NCBI RefSeq assembly: GCF_009870125.1
Contig: NC_046679.1
Location: forward strand, 15,624,001 to 15,688,000
Length of the DNA: 64,000 nt
Direction: 5' to 3'
Source: Drosophila pseudoobscura
Taxonomy: Eukaryota; Arthropoda; Insecta; Diptera; Drosophilidae
In this document: piece after piece, positions 1 through 10,790 of the stretch
How the letters are laid out: every line of letters begins with the position of its first letter
Numbering within the stretch: position 1 is the first letter of the stretch
The notes under the pieces: generated by a model
Told to the model about the DNA's origin: nothing
Database searches by the model: none
What the model saw: the letters and a program-made list of their open reading frames with translations, nothing else
Made by a program: the position numbers and the translations under genes

Positions 1-880
1 TTGACTGACACATACCCAAGACACAACCGCACTGAATGGCCGTCCCCCGAAATGTTACAACATTCTGCTCTATGACCTGACTTCTCTGCTGACTGCTGCT
101 CCTCGTCTGTTTTAAGTGCGCTAGTAATGTTGGGTGTGTGGGTGAGTGGAAATTTAGGACGGGGAAGGCCAAACAGCAAATGGCTTTTTCACATTGCGGT
201 TTTCCGCTCATTGCTCGGGTTCGTTGGCCATCAGCCAGCGCCAGAGCCCGACATCTGTCCGTACATCCGTTCCACAGCGCAGCCTCTAAACCGCAGCGGC
301 GCTGCCAAGTCCATTGTGCCATTATCAATTATTCAGTTTGTGCAAAATGTATAAATTATAATCCCAAGAAGTTCTGATGATCCCACAAGCAGGCTAACAC
401 CCGCTCCTCATTGTGGGTCAGCACTGTGTTTCAGCAGCTTAATGTGCACGAATTATAAATGGGATCCTAGGGAACACTCAGGACGAATATAATACCCCTT
501 TAATGTAATACAATTCTCGCTAATTGTTGCGGAATAAAGTAACCTTCGACAAACGTATGACAACAGTTTCCACTTGTGTATTTTAATTACCCTCTGATTT
601 TGATTATTCATATGGTACATTCATACTCGTATTATTCCACTGAGTTCCATAGAATTTCTATCGTTTTATTGCATAATTATTCAGGAGTTTACATTATTAA
701 ACTGTTCAGGCAAACACAAAGCGAATATATTTTCCCATTTTTTGCTGTTCAATCATCGCTGGACATCAAAAATATATCATAATTCATTAATTAATTATTC
801 TCTAAATGGTGCAACAATAATGACAGCTTAAATCAAATGACAAAAAAAATTTCGTTTACATTTAAAAATCTGTTGTTTTT
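1..880. other. Non-coding stretch
   Basis: No open frame here looks like a protein and no RNA gene was recognised. The first 500 bases are of mixed composition and the rest becomes AT-rich. It lies beyond the probable 3' end of kurtz. Confidence 0.5.
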
Positions 881-3636
881 CTTTGCCCTTCCAGTTCAGT
901 GTTTGATAGATTGTTTTATTTAGTTTTCGTTTTGTTTTTTTTTTTTGCGTCGAGTAGATAGAACATTAATTATTTGATGGACACGTTGGATGATATTGAG
1001 AGGCATGGCTGGGGGAATGGGGAATGGGATTCGGTATCGATATAACAAACTCAAATAAATGGTATATTTTTGTAATGCTCTCTCTATATATTTTTGTATA
1101 TATTTGTTTAAAGCTTTTCGGACATTGTCTTTCACAGACACACACACACACACACACAACTCCAACGTGCCCCTTCCACTCTTCCAATAATTATGCTTTC
1201 CTTTATCGGTTCGGTACTCTATAACATTTAAATAAACAACATTCAATCTTTCCATTATCCGTTTTAGGTTTTCGTGTTTTTGGGTTCGATTAGTCATACG
1301 AGTACGAGTAGTAGGTAGGTTGTCTTGGATATCGTGTTCCATTCGAATCGCTTTGCGCGAGGGCTAGGGTGGATAGATTATCAATCAATGTTCGATTTCG
1401 ATTTCACATATTCTACATATCATATACATATATGTACACATATACTCGTATATATATATATTTATATCGGTGTATAGTATATACTATGGGACTATGATAC
1501 TATGTTAGTTCTGGTAGGTACTTGTAATACATACATTTCATATCTTATAGCATTTCAACTATCGTGGGTTCCTTCTCTGTGCGTGGGCTAGGCAAACAGC
1601 ACATAATGCTCGGTATTTATTATACATATGTATGTATATAATATATATAAATAACTATATATCCTATACCTATACCTATATCTGTATAATTAATTATTAC
1701 ACATTAAACATTTATCAAATTGAATGCATTTTGGTACTAGATAAAAAATGTACTTTAAAAAATAAAATTAATTTAATTTTCTCATCTGTTTTTTGCTTTT
1801 GCTTTTGTGCAGGCTACAAAAGGGTTCTCCTCCGTCTTACATGTGTATGTATGAAATATATAAAAAGGTATTATAAAAACTTTACAAATAATGTTGAAAA
1901 TTTGATTCATATTCATCCGAGACTAATTTCTTAAGCAGATCTGCAGGATATTCATATTCATATTCATATTCGTGGGCACATGCTGAGGCTATGGCTTAAA
2001 TGCTTTACACTCGGTTCTGTTCTGTTTTGTTCGGTTCTGATGTATATTTACTATATTCACATATAAATATTTATTTTAATATTCCTTCTACATATACATT
2101 TAAATTGCTCTATATATTTTTGTTAAATTACTTGTTGTCATACGAGTATTGTATCCATTTTAACCAGTTTTTGCTCCAGTTTCAATCATTCCCGTCGCGC
2201 TCTAAAAACATTCTAACAAACCCATACGATCGTACAGATATACGCGTTATAAAAATGCACTTTAAAATATGTTCATATGATATCTACATAGTATATCATG
2301 GTTTGTTTTGCTTCTGCTGTTTCTTTCGGTCTAAAAACAAATTCGAGCTAATGTTAGCATTTAAAAGCCTTAAATTAGGTTATTTTCATATTTTTTTTAT
2401 CAATTTTGTTTGTCCTAAGCGTATCTAGAATTTTAATTATTTTTAAATATCATATAATTCATTCGTAGCAGGCGCCGCCCATAAATGAAAGGAACCAAAT
2501 TCATACATTTCTCGCTTTCACAGCTTCTAAACTTATGCGTTTTTTACTTTTCATTGAAAAGGTCGTCATAAAAATATATATAGTGGAACCAATTCCAATT
2601 TTTGTGTGTTTCTAAAGTAATTTGCGTTACGTTTTCGTTTCCTCAATTTCGATTCCGGACATAGCCAATTAGGAGCAGAACTCATGCCAAAGGATTCAGT
2701 GCATACGATCCGTCTGAACGCTATAAAAATGCATATTAAAATATTTCTGATGATTTTTTCAGCCACCAAGTTCCAAATTCGATTCGCAAATTTCGAAAAT
2801 CATACATAAACTTTTGCTATTTTTAACAAAGCACATTTAACAAGTTTCCTTGCATTTTATTCCTTTTGTAATTACATTAAATTATTCTTTACACTTAGGC
2901 ATTGATTGTAAGTATAATGCTCGGGCGTTTCATTGTGCTGCTGCTGCTGTTCTTTTTAAGAAAAAACATAGTTCGAATTAGCTGCATTTAAAGCTTTTAA
3001 AATATTGCCGGCCACAATTACGACAAGTCCAACAACGTGTGGGGTCTAGAATGCATGGGTTTGTGTGCGCGTATCGTCAATCGTTGGGCATAAGTGAACA
3101 GATTTCGTGGTTCGAAGATAAATAAATATAATTTTTGTGCATTCTTTCAACTGTTGCAGGCGTGGGTGTTGGGTTGTAAATTACATGGCGTATCTGGTTC
3201 GCGTGTGGGGTTTGCTGTGCTGTGCTGTGCTGCGTTGTGTGGGTGTGTCTGTGTATGGTTTGTGTATTTGTTAAACAATTTCACATTTTAAAATTCGTAC
3301 ACTGTCAGCTTAACTCTATAGATACTAGAACGTATGGCCTACACATATCAAATACTTTAGCTTACACCAAACTATTTACCGTGGCTATTGGCTACTGTAT
3401 AAAACTTTACATTTAGGCGGCTGCGCGAATTTCTCATATATGATACAAAATGCCGAAAGGTGACCGTATTCAATAAGTTGGACAATCGAAGTGTGTTGTT
3501 GTGCGTGCACACTGTCATAACATATATCATCATATATCTAAAGACCGATCGGGACCGATCAAGAACTGCAAGAGCTCTGGGCTCGACAACAATGCGACCG
3601 AAAATCTAGGGGGACGGGAGACCAGCCATCAGCGAC
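881..3636 (-). other. Probable kurtz 3' UTR and flank
   Basis: This AT-rich stretch directly follows the kurtz stop codon on the minus strand and contains no credible coding frame. It holds a CA repeat near 1138-1160, TATA/CATA-rich low-complexity DNA at 1400-1480 and 1620-1690, and several TTTATT words that read as AATAAA on the minus strand, for example near 913-918. The true cleavage site cannot be chosen from sequence alone, so the UTR may be much shorter than this interval. Confidence 0.35.
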
Positions 3637-4487
3637 TTAGGCCTCCGTTTCGGCGCCCTTCAGACGCAGGCGGGCAAAGTCCTCGAAGATGATGTCATCG
3701 TCCTGCGCCTCTTCATCGTCCAGCTGGATCAGATTGGTGGTGGTGGGCACATCCTGTTGTCCCTGGTCGCCACCTGACCCCGATGCCCCGTCCTCATTCG
3801 CGTCGCCCAAGGTGAGCAGCGGCGCCGCCAGGCTGGCCCGCGGCGATCTCTCGCCCAGCAGCGGGGGCTCCTCCTCCTCGGGCTTGGGGTGCATTAGCGT
3901 GAACGGCAGCTCGGCAACCAAGTCGCCGTTCAGCAGCGGCGAGCTAATTAGCAGCTTAACCTTGACCTTGTAGTGCACCATTATGCCGAGACTCTCGCGC
4001 TGGGCGGGATTGGTGATCAGCGTACTGGACGCCAAATTTGTGTCCTCGTGCTTCAGCTGTCCGTCCAGGGCCAGTCCCCATTTGTCCTTGTTGTTGGCCA
4101 GCATTGGGCACAGCTCAAAGACCTTGGACAGGGTGAAGCCCGGTGCCACCTGGCAACCATCCTCCGACTCGATCTCGGCCACAACGGACTTGTACTGGGC
4201 CGTCGAGAAGAGGCAAATGTCCGCGAATTGCCGCACACAGACCTTGATCTTCTTGACCGTTCGATTGGAGTTGTTGGCCACATGCACATTGATCGATATC
4301 TTCTCGCCATGATGGTACAGCTCCTTGTCCAGGCTGGCCTCCAGATGGATCTTATTCGGCTTCATCATGAACTCCTTGCTCACCTCAATCGATGGCTGCT
4401 CCCCGGCCTTGGACGGGGCATACATGACCTTCCGTATGGTTAGCCGCACCGAGTTCCGTTTGTGTGGCTTGTCCTCGACGTGCTCAC
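3637..4487 (-). CDS. krz: kurtz coding exon 2 (C-terminal)
   Basis: This 851 nt exon begins with the last two bases of a split glycine codon and ends at a TAA stop at 3637-3639. It encodes from [17 protein letters not shown] to the C terminus ending GAETEA. It contains the end of the N-domain, the whole C-domain and the clathrin/AP2-binding tail. Confidence 0.92.
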
Positions 4488-7092
4488 CTAATGTAGGATA
4501 CACATAATTAGTAAGGGCCTGGCTATCCACTTGACTGGAATAATATCATGTGACGTTTGCATATTTGGCTTAGAGGTGTGTCATATCTATCCCTAATGCG
4601 TGTGTGCTTCTCAGTGTGTGAATACATGAATGAACGCTTGGTTATGTGCGTCATAGATGGTAGGCGGCGGGCATCGGCATCGGCACCGGCATTGTAACCA
4701 GATGAATCAGTTATCCGCTTCCCAACCATTGTATGTAGATCCCCACCAAATTCCGGGAATCCACATACAAGGGCATAGCGACAAGAGATGGTTTAGAGCC
4801 AGATACAGACAGTTCAATGCCAAGATTTTCTTGGTTGGTTTTCTGTATTGCCCCAATTGAACGAAATGCTTTCCAAATTGAAGATCGTAAATCGTGCCGC
4901 ATCAAGAGGGGCTGAGTTAATTGTTTATGCCAAAAACATGGAGGCAAAGCACATTAAATAAACAAATCAACATACGCCAAGTAAATAACAAGAAAGAGAT
5001 TCTATCGTTCAGACCCCGAAGCGTTTAATACCCTAGCAGATAGATGGGACTCCAAAGCGATCTTTTGTGGTGTCAATTAGATGAAATAATCAGATGAAAG
5101 TGATTTTTCTGAACGATGTGGAGTGAGGTTGGTAGAGTGGCTGCAGGCAGCAAAGAGAAGGGTATGTACGAAGCTACAGCTTGGGGACCAGCTTTAATGC
5201 CGATCAGCAATGTGAGAGTAGGAAATACTCGGTCAGCATTGATAGTCATAACACCCTCTGGTCGGGTATAGGAAGCTGCCAGAGATCCAGAGTGGGTGCG
5301 ACGTGCTGTGGAACGCTTGTGTGAATAATTATTTTGAAAATCTCACATTTTATTTAGGTATCATCTAGTGCAGTGCAACAGTAGGCTGTCTATCTATATG
5401 TACATATGGCAAGGCCCACCCAAATGCCAATTGGGGTGCCGCTGCCACCGCCCCGCTCTTTCATTAATCTCTTTATGGCCGCACACAAATTGGCAGAGTC
5501 TCCGCAAGCAGATAAGAATGAGCGCCAGAAGCGCGGACAAAAGGCAAGAGCGCGCCGCACACAAAACAGATAGCAATGTGTGCCAAGTGCAAGCGAGATG
5601 GCCTGCCGCACTGTCCCGTCCCGTTCCAGGATGGGGCTTGGGAGCGAGGAGCGTAGAAGATGTGCGACTGCCAGTGCGCGTGCGAAACGCAAATATGCGC
5701 GCGTAACTTCCATAAATCGCAGCTAATTTTTTCGCTGAACAAGCGGCGATCGTATATTGTTGTTAACCTATTATTATTACAAATAAGGAAAGGGGAGAAC
5801 CGCTCTGCGCTTTAAGCTTTTGCAAGCAGAAAACAAAACCACTGGCCCCCCCACCGCCACTCTTCCAAGAATCAATTGAGTGTTTTTGGGGAGGAGCATT
5901 GTGGAAAACGTCAGCAAAGTCAACGGGAGCGGCAGCGGCAGTGGCAGCGGCGCCTAATTAAAGCCAACAACAATACATATCTCGACTGTGATACAACCAG
6001 AGTCGAGAGCAGCGTCGGATTCCAATTAGAAGCGTCGAATTCCAATTAGGTGGGACGCTGCGTCATCAAACCTCCAATGACATTTTTGCGCAGTCCCCGC
6101 TGTCGCTCCATGTAGACGTAGCTGGATTAATTAACCCCGCGTGTCCGCGTGACACATGCGCCACATTATACACATCTATACTCCACTCCACATATTGTAT
6201 GTATGTACATGGGTACGTACTGCGGAATGTGGAAATGTACATATTTATGCATGTATTGACAATGCCTGACTGCTGCCGCCACTGTTGCAGTCGCTGCTCA
6301 TCAATGATTTTGACTTTGCCTGACCGGAGCAGAACTCTCATACACACGCACGCACACACGCACAGATGTCGACACATACATTAATAATGGACAACGAGGC
6401 AGGCAAGCCCTCGGCTGACTGCCTGCCTGCCTGCCTGCCTGCCAGCCATATGCCAAAGACTCACCCACAAATGCTTTCAGCTCGTAATCCACACCACAAG
6501 ACTTGCCCACATCTCCGGGGGCCGGCTGCAAGGACACCGAGGCGGGGCAGTAGGGTGGCACTTCAAAGTAGAACGGATGTGCATTGGGGCCCAGCTTTTT
6601 AATCAGCCGCTCCTGAAGACGGGTCATCGGGCGTTCCAGTTGCATGGGTGGGAAGATTTGCTCATGCGCTAAATACAGGTCCTTGCGGAATGTCAGACCC
6701 AGTACGTCCAGGTCCTCGCGACCATAGCGAAAGGCGGCCAGCACCTGGCCAAACACCTTGCGATCCTTGACATACTCGGGATCGATGAAGACCACCCCAT
6801 CTATGGGATCTACGTGCGTCACATGGTCGACAAAGTCCCGTTTGCCCAGATACACGGTGATTTTGCCATTGGACGAACTCTTCTTGAAAACACGAGTCGC
6901 CTGCCGCCGTGAGCTGGCATCGCCGCCAGCCTCGTCGAGGCCACCGCCCCCGCCGCCATCGACGGCAGTGCCGGCCGCTGTGACATTTGTGCTGGAGCCG
7001 CTGCCATTGCCGTTGCCGTTGCCTGTCGTGGAGATGGCCGTTGTGGAGCCACCGCTGGCTGCTCCGTTTGTGCTGGGGGTCAGTGTGTTCAT
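3637..7092 (-). CDS. krz: Kurtz, non-visual beta-arrestin
   Basis: Two coding exons: 7092-6465 (628 nt, ends in phase 1) and 4487-3637. The donor is GTGAGT just after 6465 and the acceptor TTAG just before 4487. Together they give about 492 residues. After a low-complexity Gly/Ser/Thr N terminus of about 60 residues comes the arrestin N-domain, starting near [20 protein letters not shown], and then the C-domain. The tail holds a clathrin box LIQLD (about 462-466) and an AP2-binding stretch [13 protein letters not shown] (about 472-484), the hallmark of beta-arrestins rather than visual arrestins. Arrestins of this class bind phosphorylated G-protein-coupled receptors at the plasma membrane, uncouple them and send them into clathrin pits. 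In Drosophila this gene is kurtz, and it sits beside modulo as here. No truncation is seen. Confidence 0.93.
4488..6464 (-). other. krz: kurtz intron
   Basis: This intron of 1,977 bp has a canonical GT donor and AG acceptor on the minus strand. Nothing gene-like was found inside on either strand. It contains GCGGCAGTG-type simple sequence near 5931-5955 and a (CTGC)n tract near 6419-6444 close to the donor. Confidence 0.8.
6465..7092 (-). CDS. krz: kurtz coding exon 1 (N-terminal)
   Basis: The ATG at 7092-7090 opens [15 protein letters not shown], followed by Gly/Ser/Thr-rich sequence and then the arrestin fold from about residue 65. The exon ends inside the codon for glycine in AFVGEH. It is the first ATG of the open frame and fits the longer N terminus of kurtz compared with vertebrate beta-arrestins. 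Confidence 0.9.
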
Positions 7093-7350
7093 TGTGTAGT
7101 CGTCGACGTTGTTCTAGCTGCTGCTGCTGCTCAGTTCCTTGCCCTGTGCTGCTGCTGCTGCGACTCCCTTGTTGCTACGGCCCGTGGCTGGCTCTGGTTC
7201 CGGTCTGTCTGTATCTGCTCCAAAGTGTTTAGTCGCACACACGCTCGTCGCTTCGCTCTTTGTTTTTGGCACTCCTCGCACTTCGAACAATAAATATGTG
7301 CGTTGGTGCTGGTGCTGCAATTTAATTTTTTATGTGTATACTTTATCGCT

Positions 7351-7358
7351 TATCGATA
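7351..7358. promoter_or_regulatory. DRE octamer TATCGATA
   Basis: An exact palindromic DREF-binding octamer lies between kurtz and modulo. DRE elements are common in housekeeping-type Drosophila core promoters. Its distance of about 260 bases from the kurtz ATG suggests it serves kurtz. Confidence 0.6.
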
Positions 7359-7701
7359 AGCATTGTACGAAATTTCTAGGGATGAGCGATACATCCGTGT
7401 CTGTTGCTGGTCACGACTACTCTCAGAAACAACCATTCGCAATACGTAGTCCTACGGTGATAAGCGCTCGCCGCCAGTTTTTATGTTTCAACGACCTTTC
7501 GAACTAATAAATAATAGCTGGAGGTAATGAACCTCGTCCTTCAAGCTTATCGCTCAATGAATGGCAAAAGAATATCGATATGGCGCCATCTATGGTAGTG
7601 CTGTAAGTGTCTGAAACTAATTTCACGACGTTGCCATATCATGTTGGGCTGTTGCATTTGTTTAAATTTCAAAATATATATTTTTTGCTTGTAATATTCC
7701 A

Positions 7702-7811
7702 CGGAATATCAAAAACGAGGAATATGTTAAATAAAACTCGAATTCGTCAGTATATTTGCGGTATATTTTTAAAATGAGGCGGTATATTTCTGAGAGTCGG
7801 ACGGTATATTT
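7702..7811 (+). repeat. Promoter-linked repeat, copy A
   Basis: The block starts with a core CGGAATATCAAAAACGAGG at 7702 and continues with four GTATATTT words. A closely related block with the same order lies at 34027-34130 and an inverted one at 33100-33225. See the related finding. Confidence 0.6.
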
Positions 7812-7955
7812 CCCCGATAAATCTGTTTCCCATCCCTATTACCACGTGCGTTTTATTCCGCTTAAACCACGCGTTGTTCACATTTCGGCGACAAATTTGC
7901 CTGAAAGTAATCTATTTTAATTAGCCTACTGACTGAAAACATTTTAACCAGCAAA

Positions 7956-9986
7956 ATGGCACAAAGGAAACGCGCTGTAGCCCCTGCAAAGAAGTCCGAG
8001 AATGGTGTTAAGAAGCCAGTCGGCAACAAGCGCGGGCCAAAGCCAAAGGCGGCACAGATCGACGAGGAGGTTGTGGCCACCCAAGCGCAGACAAGGCAGT
8101 CCAAAAGAAAGCTAGAGCAACAAGTGCAGCAAAGCGAGGATGAGTCCGATTCCGAGGAGGAGCAGACTGCCGTCAAATATGAGGAAGGCAGCGAGTCCGA
8201 GGTAAGTTTCAGAGACAGCACGCTTCACGAAAAGCCGTAGGAAAAACCGCGTGTTTTGTGTTTTTTGTATTTGTAGGAAGAACAAAAAGTTTCAGATTTA
8301 ATTGACGATGAAGCTGTTGAAGACGATAGCGATGAGGAGGATGATGATGATGATGAAGATGATGACGATGACGATTCTAGCATCGAACCTGGCCAGATTA
8401 TAAATTCAGCAAAAAAACAACTGAGCGATTCCGAAGAGGATGAACCTGGCCAGATTTCAAATGCGGGAAAACAACTGAGCGATTCCGAAGATGAACCTGG
8501 CCAGATTTCAAATGCAGGAAAACAACAGAGCGATTCCGAAGACGACGAACCTGTTGAGGCTCCCATAGCCAAGAAAAGCAAGGTAGCTGCCCCAGCAGCA
8601 GCAGCAGCACCTGCGGCGTCACCCAAAAAGGGCGGCATTCCAAAAATCACTGTTGGCAAGATTCCAGCGGATGTTCCCAAGGATCAGGTTATTCACGTCT
8701 CCAACATACCAAATGGTAAGTTATTTAACGCCTTCTTTAAAGTTAAATGATTTCTGGTGGTCGTTTTGCATTTGAGATCACATTTGGATTTGCTTTAAAC
8801 GTTTTTTTCCAGAGTACAAACATCTCGATTTGGTTGCTCAGTTCAGCAAATTCGGGCCCCTCATTGCAGTGAATCGTATTAAGGGAAAGAATGACGGCAA
8901 CACTGTCTTCATTGCCTTCGAGACATCTGCAGCGGCCGAGGCCGCTCTCGAAGCCAAGGAGAAGGCCTTGACCTTCTACGGCAATGTTTTGGTCGTGGGT
9001 CGGCCATTCAACAAGGATGATCTGAATAATCGCACTGTTGCCGTGGGACTAGTTGGCCGCGATACCACCAAAGAGCAGCTGTCGACATTCTTCTCGAAGG
9101 TCGGTGAAGTGGAGGCGGTCAACCTGTCCAACAACCGCAGCAACCCTACGGCTTTCGTGCGCTTCAAGTCTGTCGATTCCCTGCCCAAGGCTCTCAAGCT
9201 GCACGGCACCGAGTTGAACTCTCGCTTCATTACCGTTCGCGAGCCCTCGTACAAGCTCAACTCGAAGAAGTCGCCCGAGCGTACGCTGATCGTCCAGAAT
9301 GGTGCCAAGCACGAGTCCTTCAAGTCCGACGTTATTGAGAAGATCTTCAAGAAGTTCGGCGACATTGTGGACATTGATGTTGTGTGCACCAACTATGTCC
9401 TAGCCTTTGTCACATTCAAGGAGCCCGAGCAGGCCGCCAAGGCGCTGCTGCAGCTCAATGGCAAGACTGTCAGCGACTTGGAGCTCAAGTTGGAGCAATA
9501 CACCTTCAACACATCGCCGCGAACCGTTCTGGTGACAAATCTTGCCGCAGGTGGGTTTTTCCCCCTCCCCATTCCCAGCACCTTTTCCATACTAATATTT
9601 TTGTTCTTTTCCTATTTGTAGATGTGACTGAGAGCGACCTACAGGAATTGCTTGGTGAGAGCGGTAAGATCGATTCCGTCACACTGCTGACCCACAAGGC
9701 CCTGGTCAAGTTCGCCACCAACGACGGCTTCTGCAAGTCCTTCCTGTGCAATGAGCGCGTCGTGAAGAACCAGCCCGTATTCCTAGAGCCCAACTCGATG
9801 CTGAAGCACAAGCTGCTCAAAAAGAAGTCGACCTTGCACCGCAACGCCGGCGGCAACCGCAAGCCTGGCCCAGGTCCCGCCGGCCCACCAAAGTTCAACA
9901 AATTCGGCAAGAAGCCCTTCAACAAACGGCCAGCCCAGGACAACGGTGCAAAGCCTGCTTGGAAGAAGGTCAAGCAAGAGGTCTAA
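7956..9986 (+). CDS. mod: Modulo, nucleolin-like four-RRM protein
   Basis: Four coding exons: 7956-8201, 8277-8715, 8813-9550 and 9622-9986, all with GT-AG introns of 71-97 bp and matching phases, give about 595 residues. A basic N terminus is followed by an acidic Asp/Glu run (about 90-115), three acidic Ser-Asp-Ser repeats (about 119-175), then four RNA-recognition motifs (about 219-297, 302-372, 385-460, 465-540), and a Lys/Gly/Pro-rich tail. This is the architecture of nucleolin and of Drosophila Modulo. Modulo is a nucleolar and chromatin protein linked to ribosome production and cell growth and acting downstream of Myc. It is divergently paired with kurtz as in D. melanogaster. A poly(A) signal AATAAA lies at 10215-10220. 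Confidence 0.93.
8385..8546 (+). repeat. mod: In-frame acidic triplication in modulo
   Basis: Three tandem units of 57, 51 and 54 nt each begin GAACCTGGCCAGAT and encode EPGQI...K-Q-(L/Q)SDSE-(D/E). Length differences are multiples of three, so the frame is kept. Confidence 0.85.
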
Positions 9987-10790
9987 ACAGATTTTAGACA
10001 GGCTTAGTCTTAAGTTAATCTGTAATCCATAAACGCAAAACGCCCCTCCCTGCAACCCAATGCGAAATAGTGCGTTGAATTTAGTCATTAAGTCTGGCGG
10101 CATCATCGGTGTCGGCGTGGTCGCTTTTCCTCCTCCCCCACCCCACAAAAGATTTGTATATTACCCGATGTAAGGGCTGCTCTGCTGCCATTCACACCAC
10201 CGAGCCGAAAGCTAAATAAAAAGAGTCGAGTAAATGCAAACAAACGCAAAACGTCTTTTGTCGTCTTGTCTGCCCACAAAGGCTGTGGGCCAATTTCATA
10301 CAAAAAAACTGGTAAAAGTTGGTGCGAGAACAAATTGCAAATTACCAGCACGTACACACACACTCCGCGTATGGGTGTACCCTCTCTGCCCCCGAGACAA
10401 ATGATTCATTACACTTTGCACACGATGTCGCCGGTCGAGTGATTCATGCAAGCCAGCCAGCCAGCCAGCCTGCACTCCACACGCAAACTTTTTGATGGCC
10501 CTGCTCAGCGGTGGCGCTCCCATTGGCCGGCAGACCACTCGTAAGTCTCGTCTTTGTTCATGTCTTCTTGGCCACAATGCAAATGAGCAGAGGCGGCCGG
10601 CAGGCGGGGGGTCCCAGGTCAGTTGCATTAAGTGGAAGTGGGGGCTTGGCTAGGTCACTGGCCATAATGAGCCCGATTCAGGACGCCCCCTTGGAGGACT
10701 CTGACTGATTGGGGAGCTCCTTGACGGCATCGCCCATCAGCAACAGTTGGTAACGTAAGTAATTGCTCAGCGGTGGTGGTGTTTTCTTTT
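9987..10790 (+). other. modulo 3' UTR and gap to Map205
   Basis: The modulo 3' UTR probably ends shortly after the AATAAA at 10215-10220. The remainder up to about 10790 has no credible gene. It contains a (CCAG)n run near 10452-10470. Confidence 0.5.

Larger units (their letters stand above)
7093..7955. promoter_or_regulatory. Divergent kurtz/modulo promoter region
   Basis: These 863 bp separate the two start codons. On the kurtz side lies a perfect DRE octamer TATCGATA at 7351-7358, the binding site of DREF. On the modulo side are a repeat core at 7702-7726, four GTATATTT words between 7750 and 7811 (Ohler motif 6 type) and an E-box CACGTG at 7843-7848, 108 bases before the modulo ATG. The exact transcription starts were not determined. 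Confidence 0.6.

Noticed and set aside
920-1342. 140 aa minus-strand frame
   Set aside because: It lies in AT-rich DNA with a CA repeat that translates to VCVCVCV; composition is not protein-like.
3973-4443. Open frame of 156 aa on the plus strand over kurtz exon 2
   Set aside because: It is antisense to the conserved arrestin domain, with no independent support.
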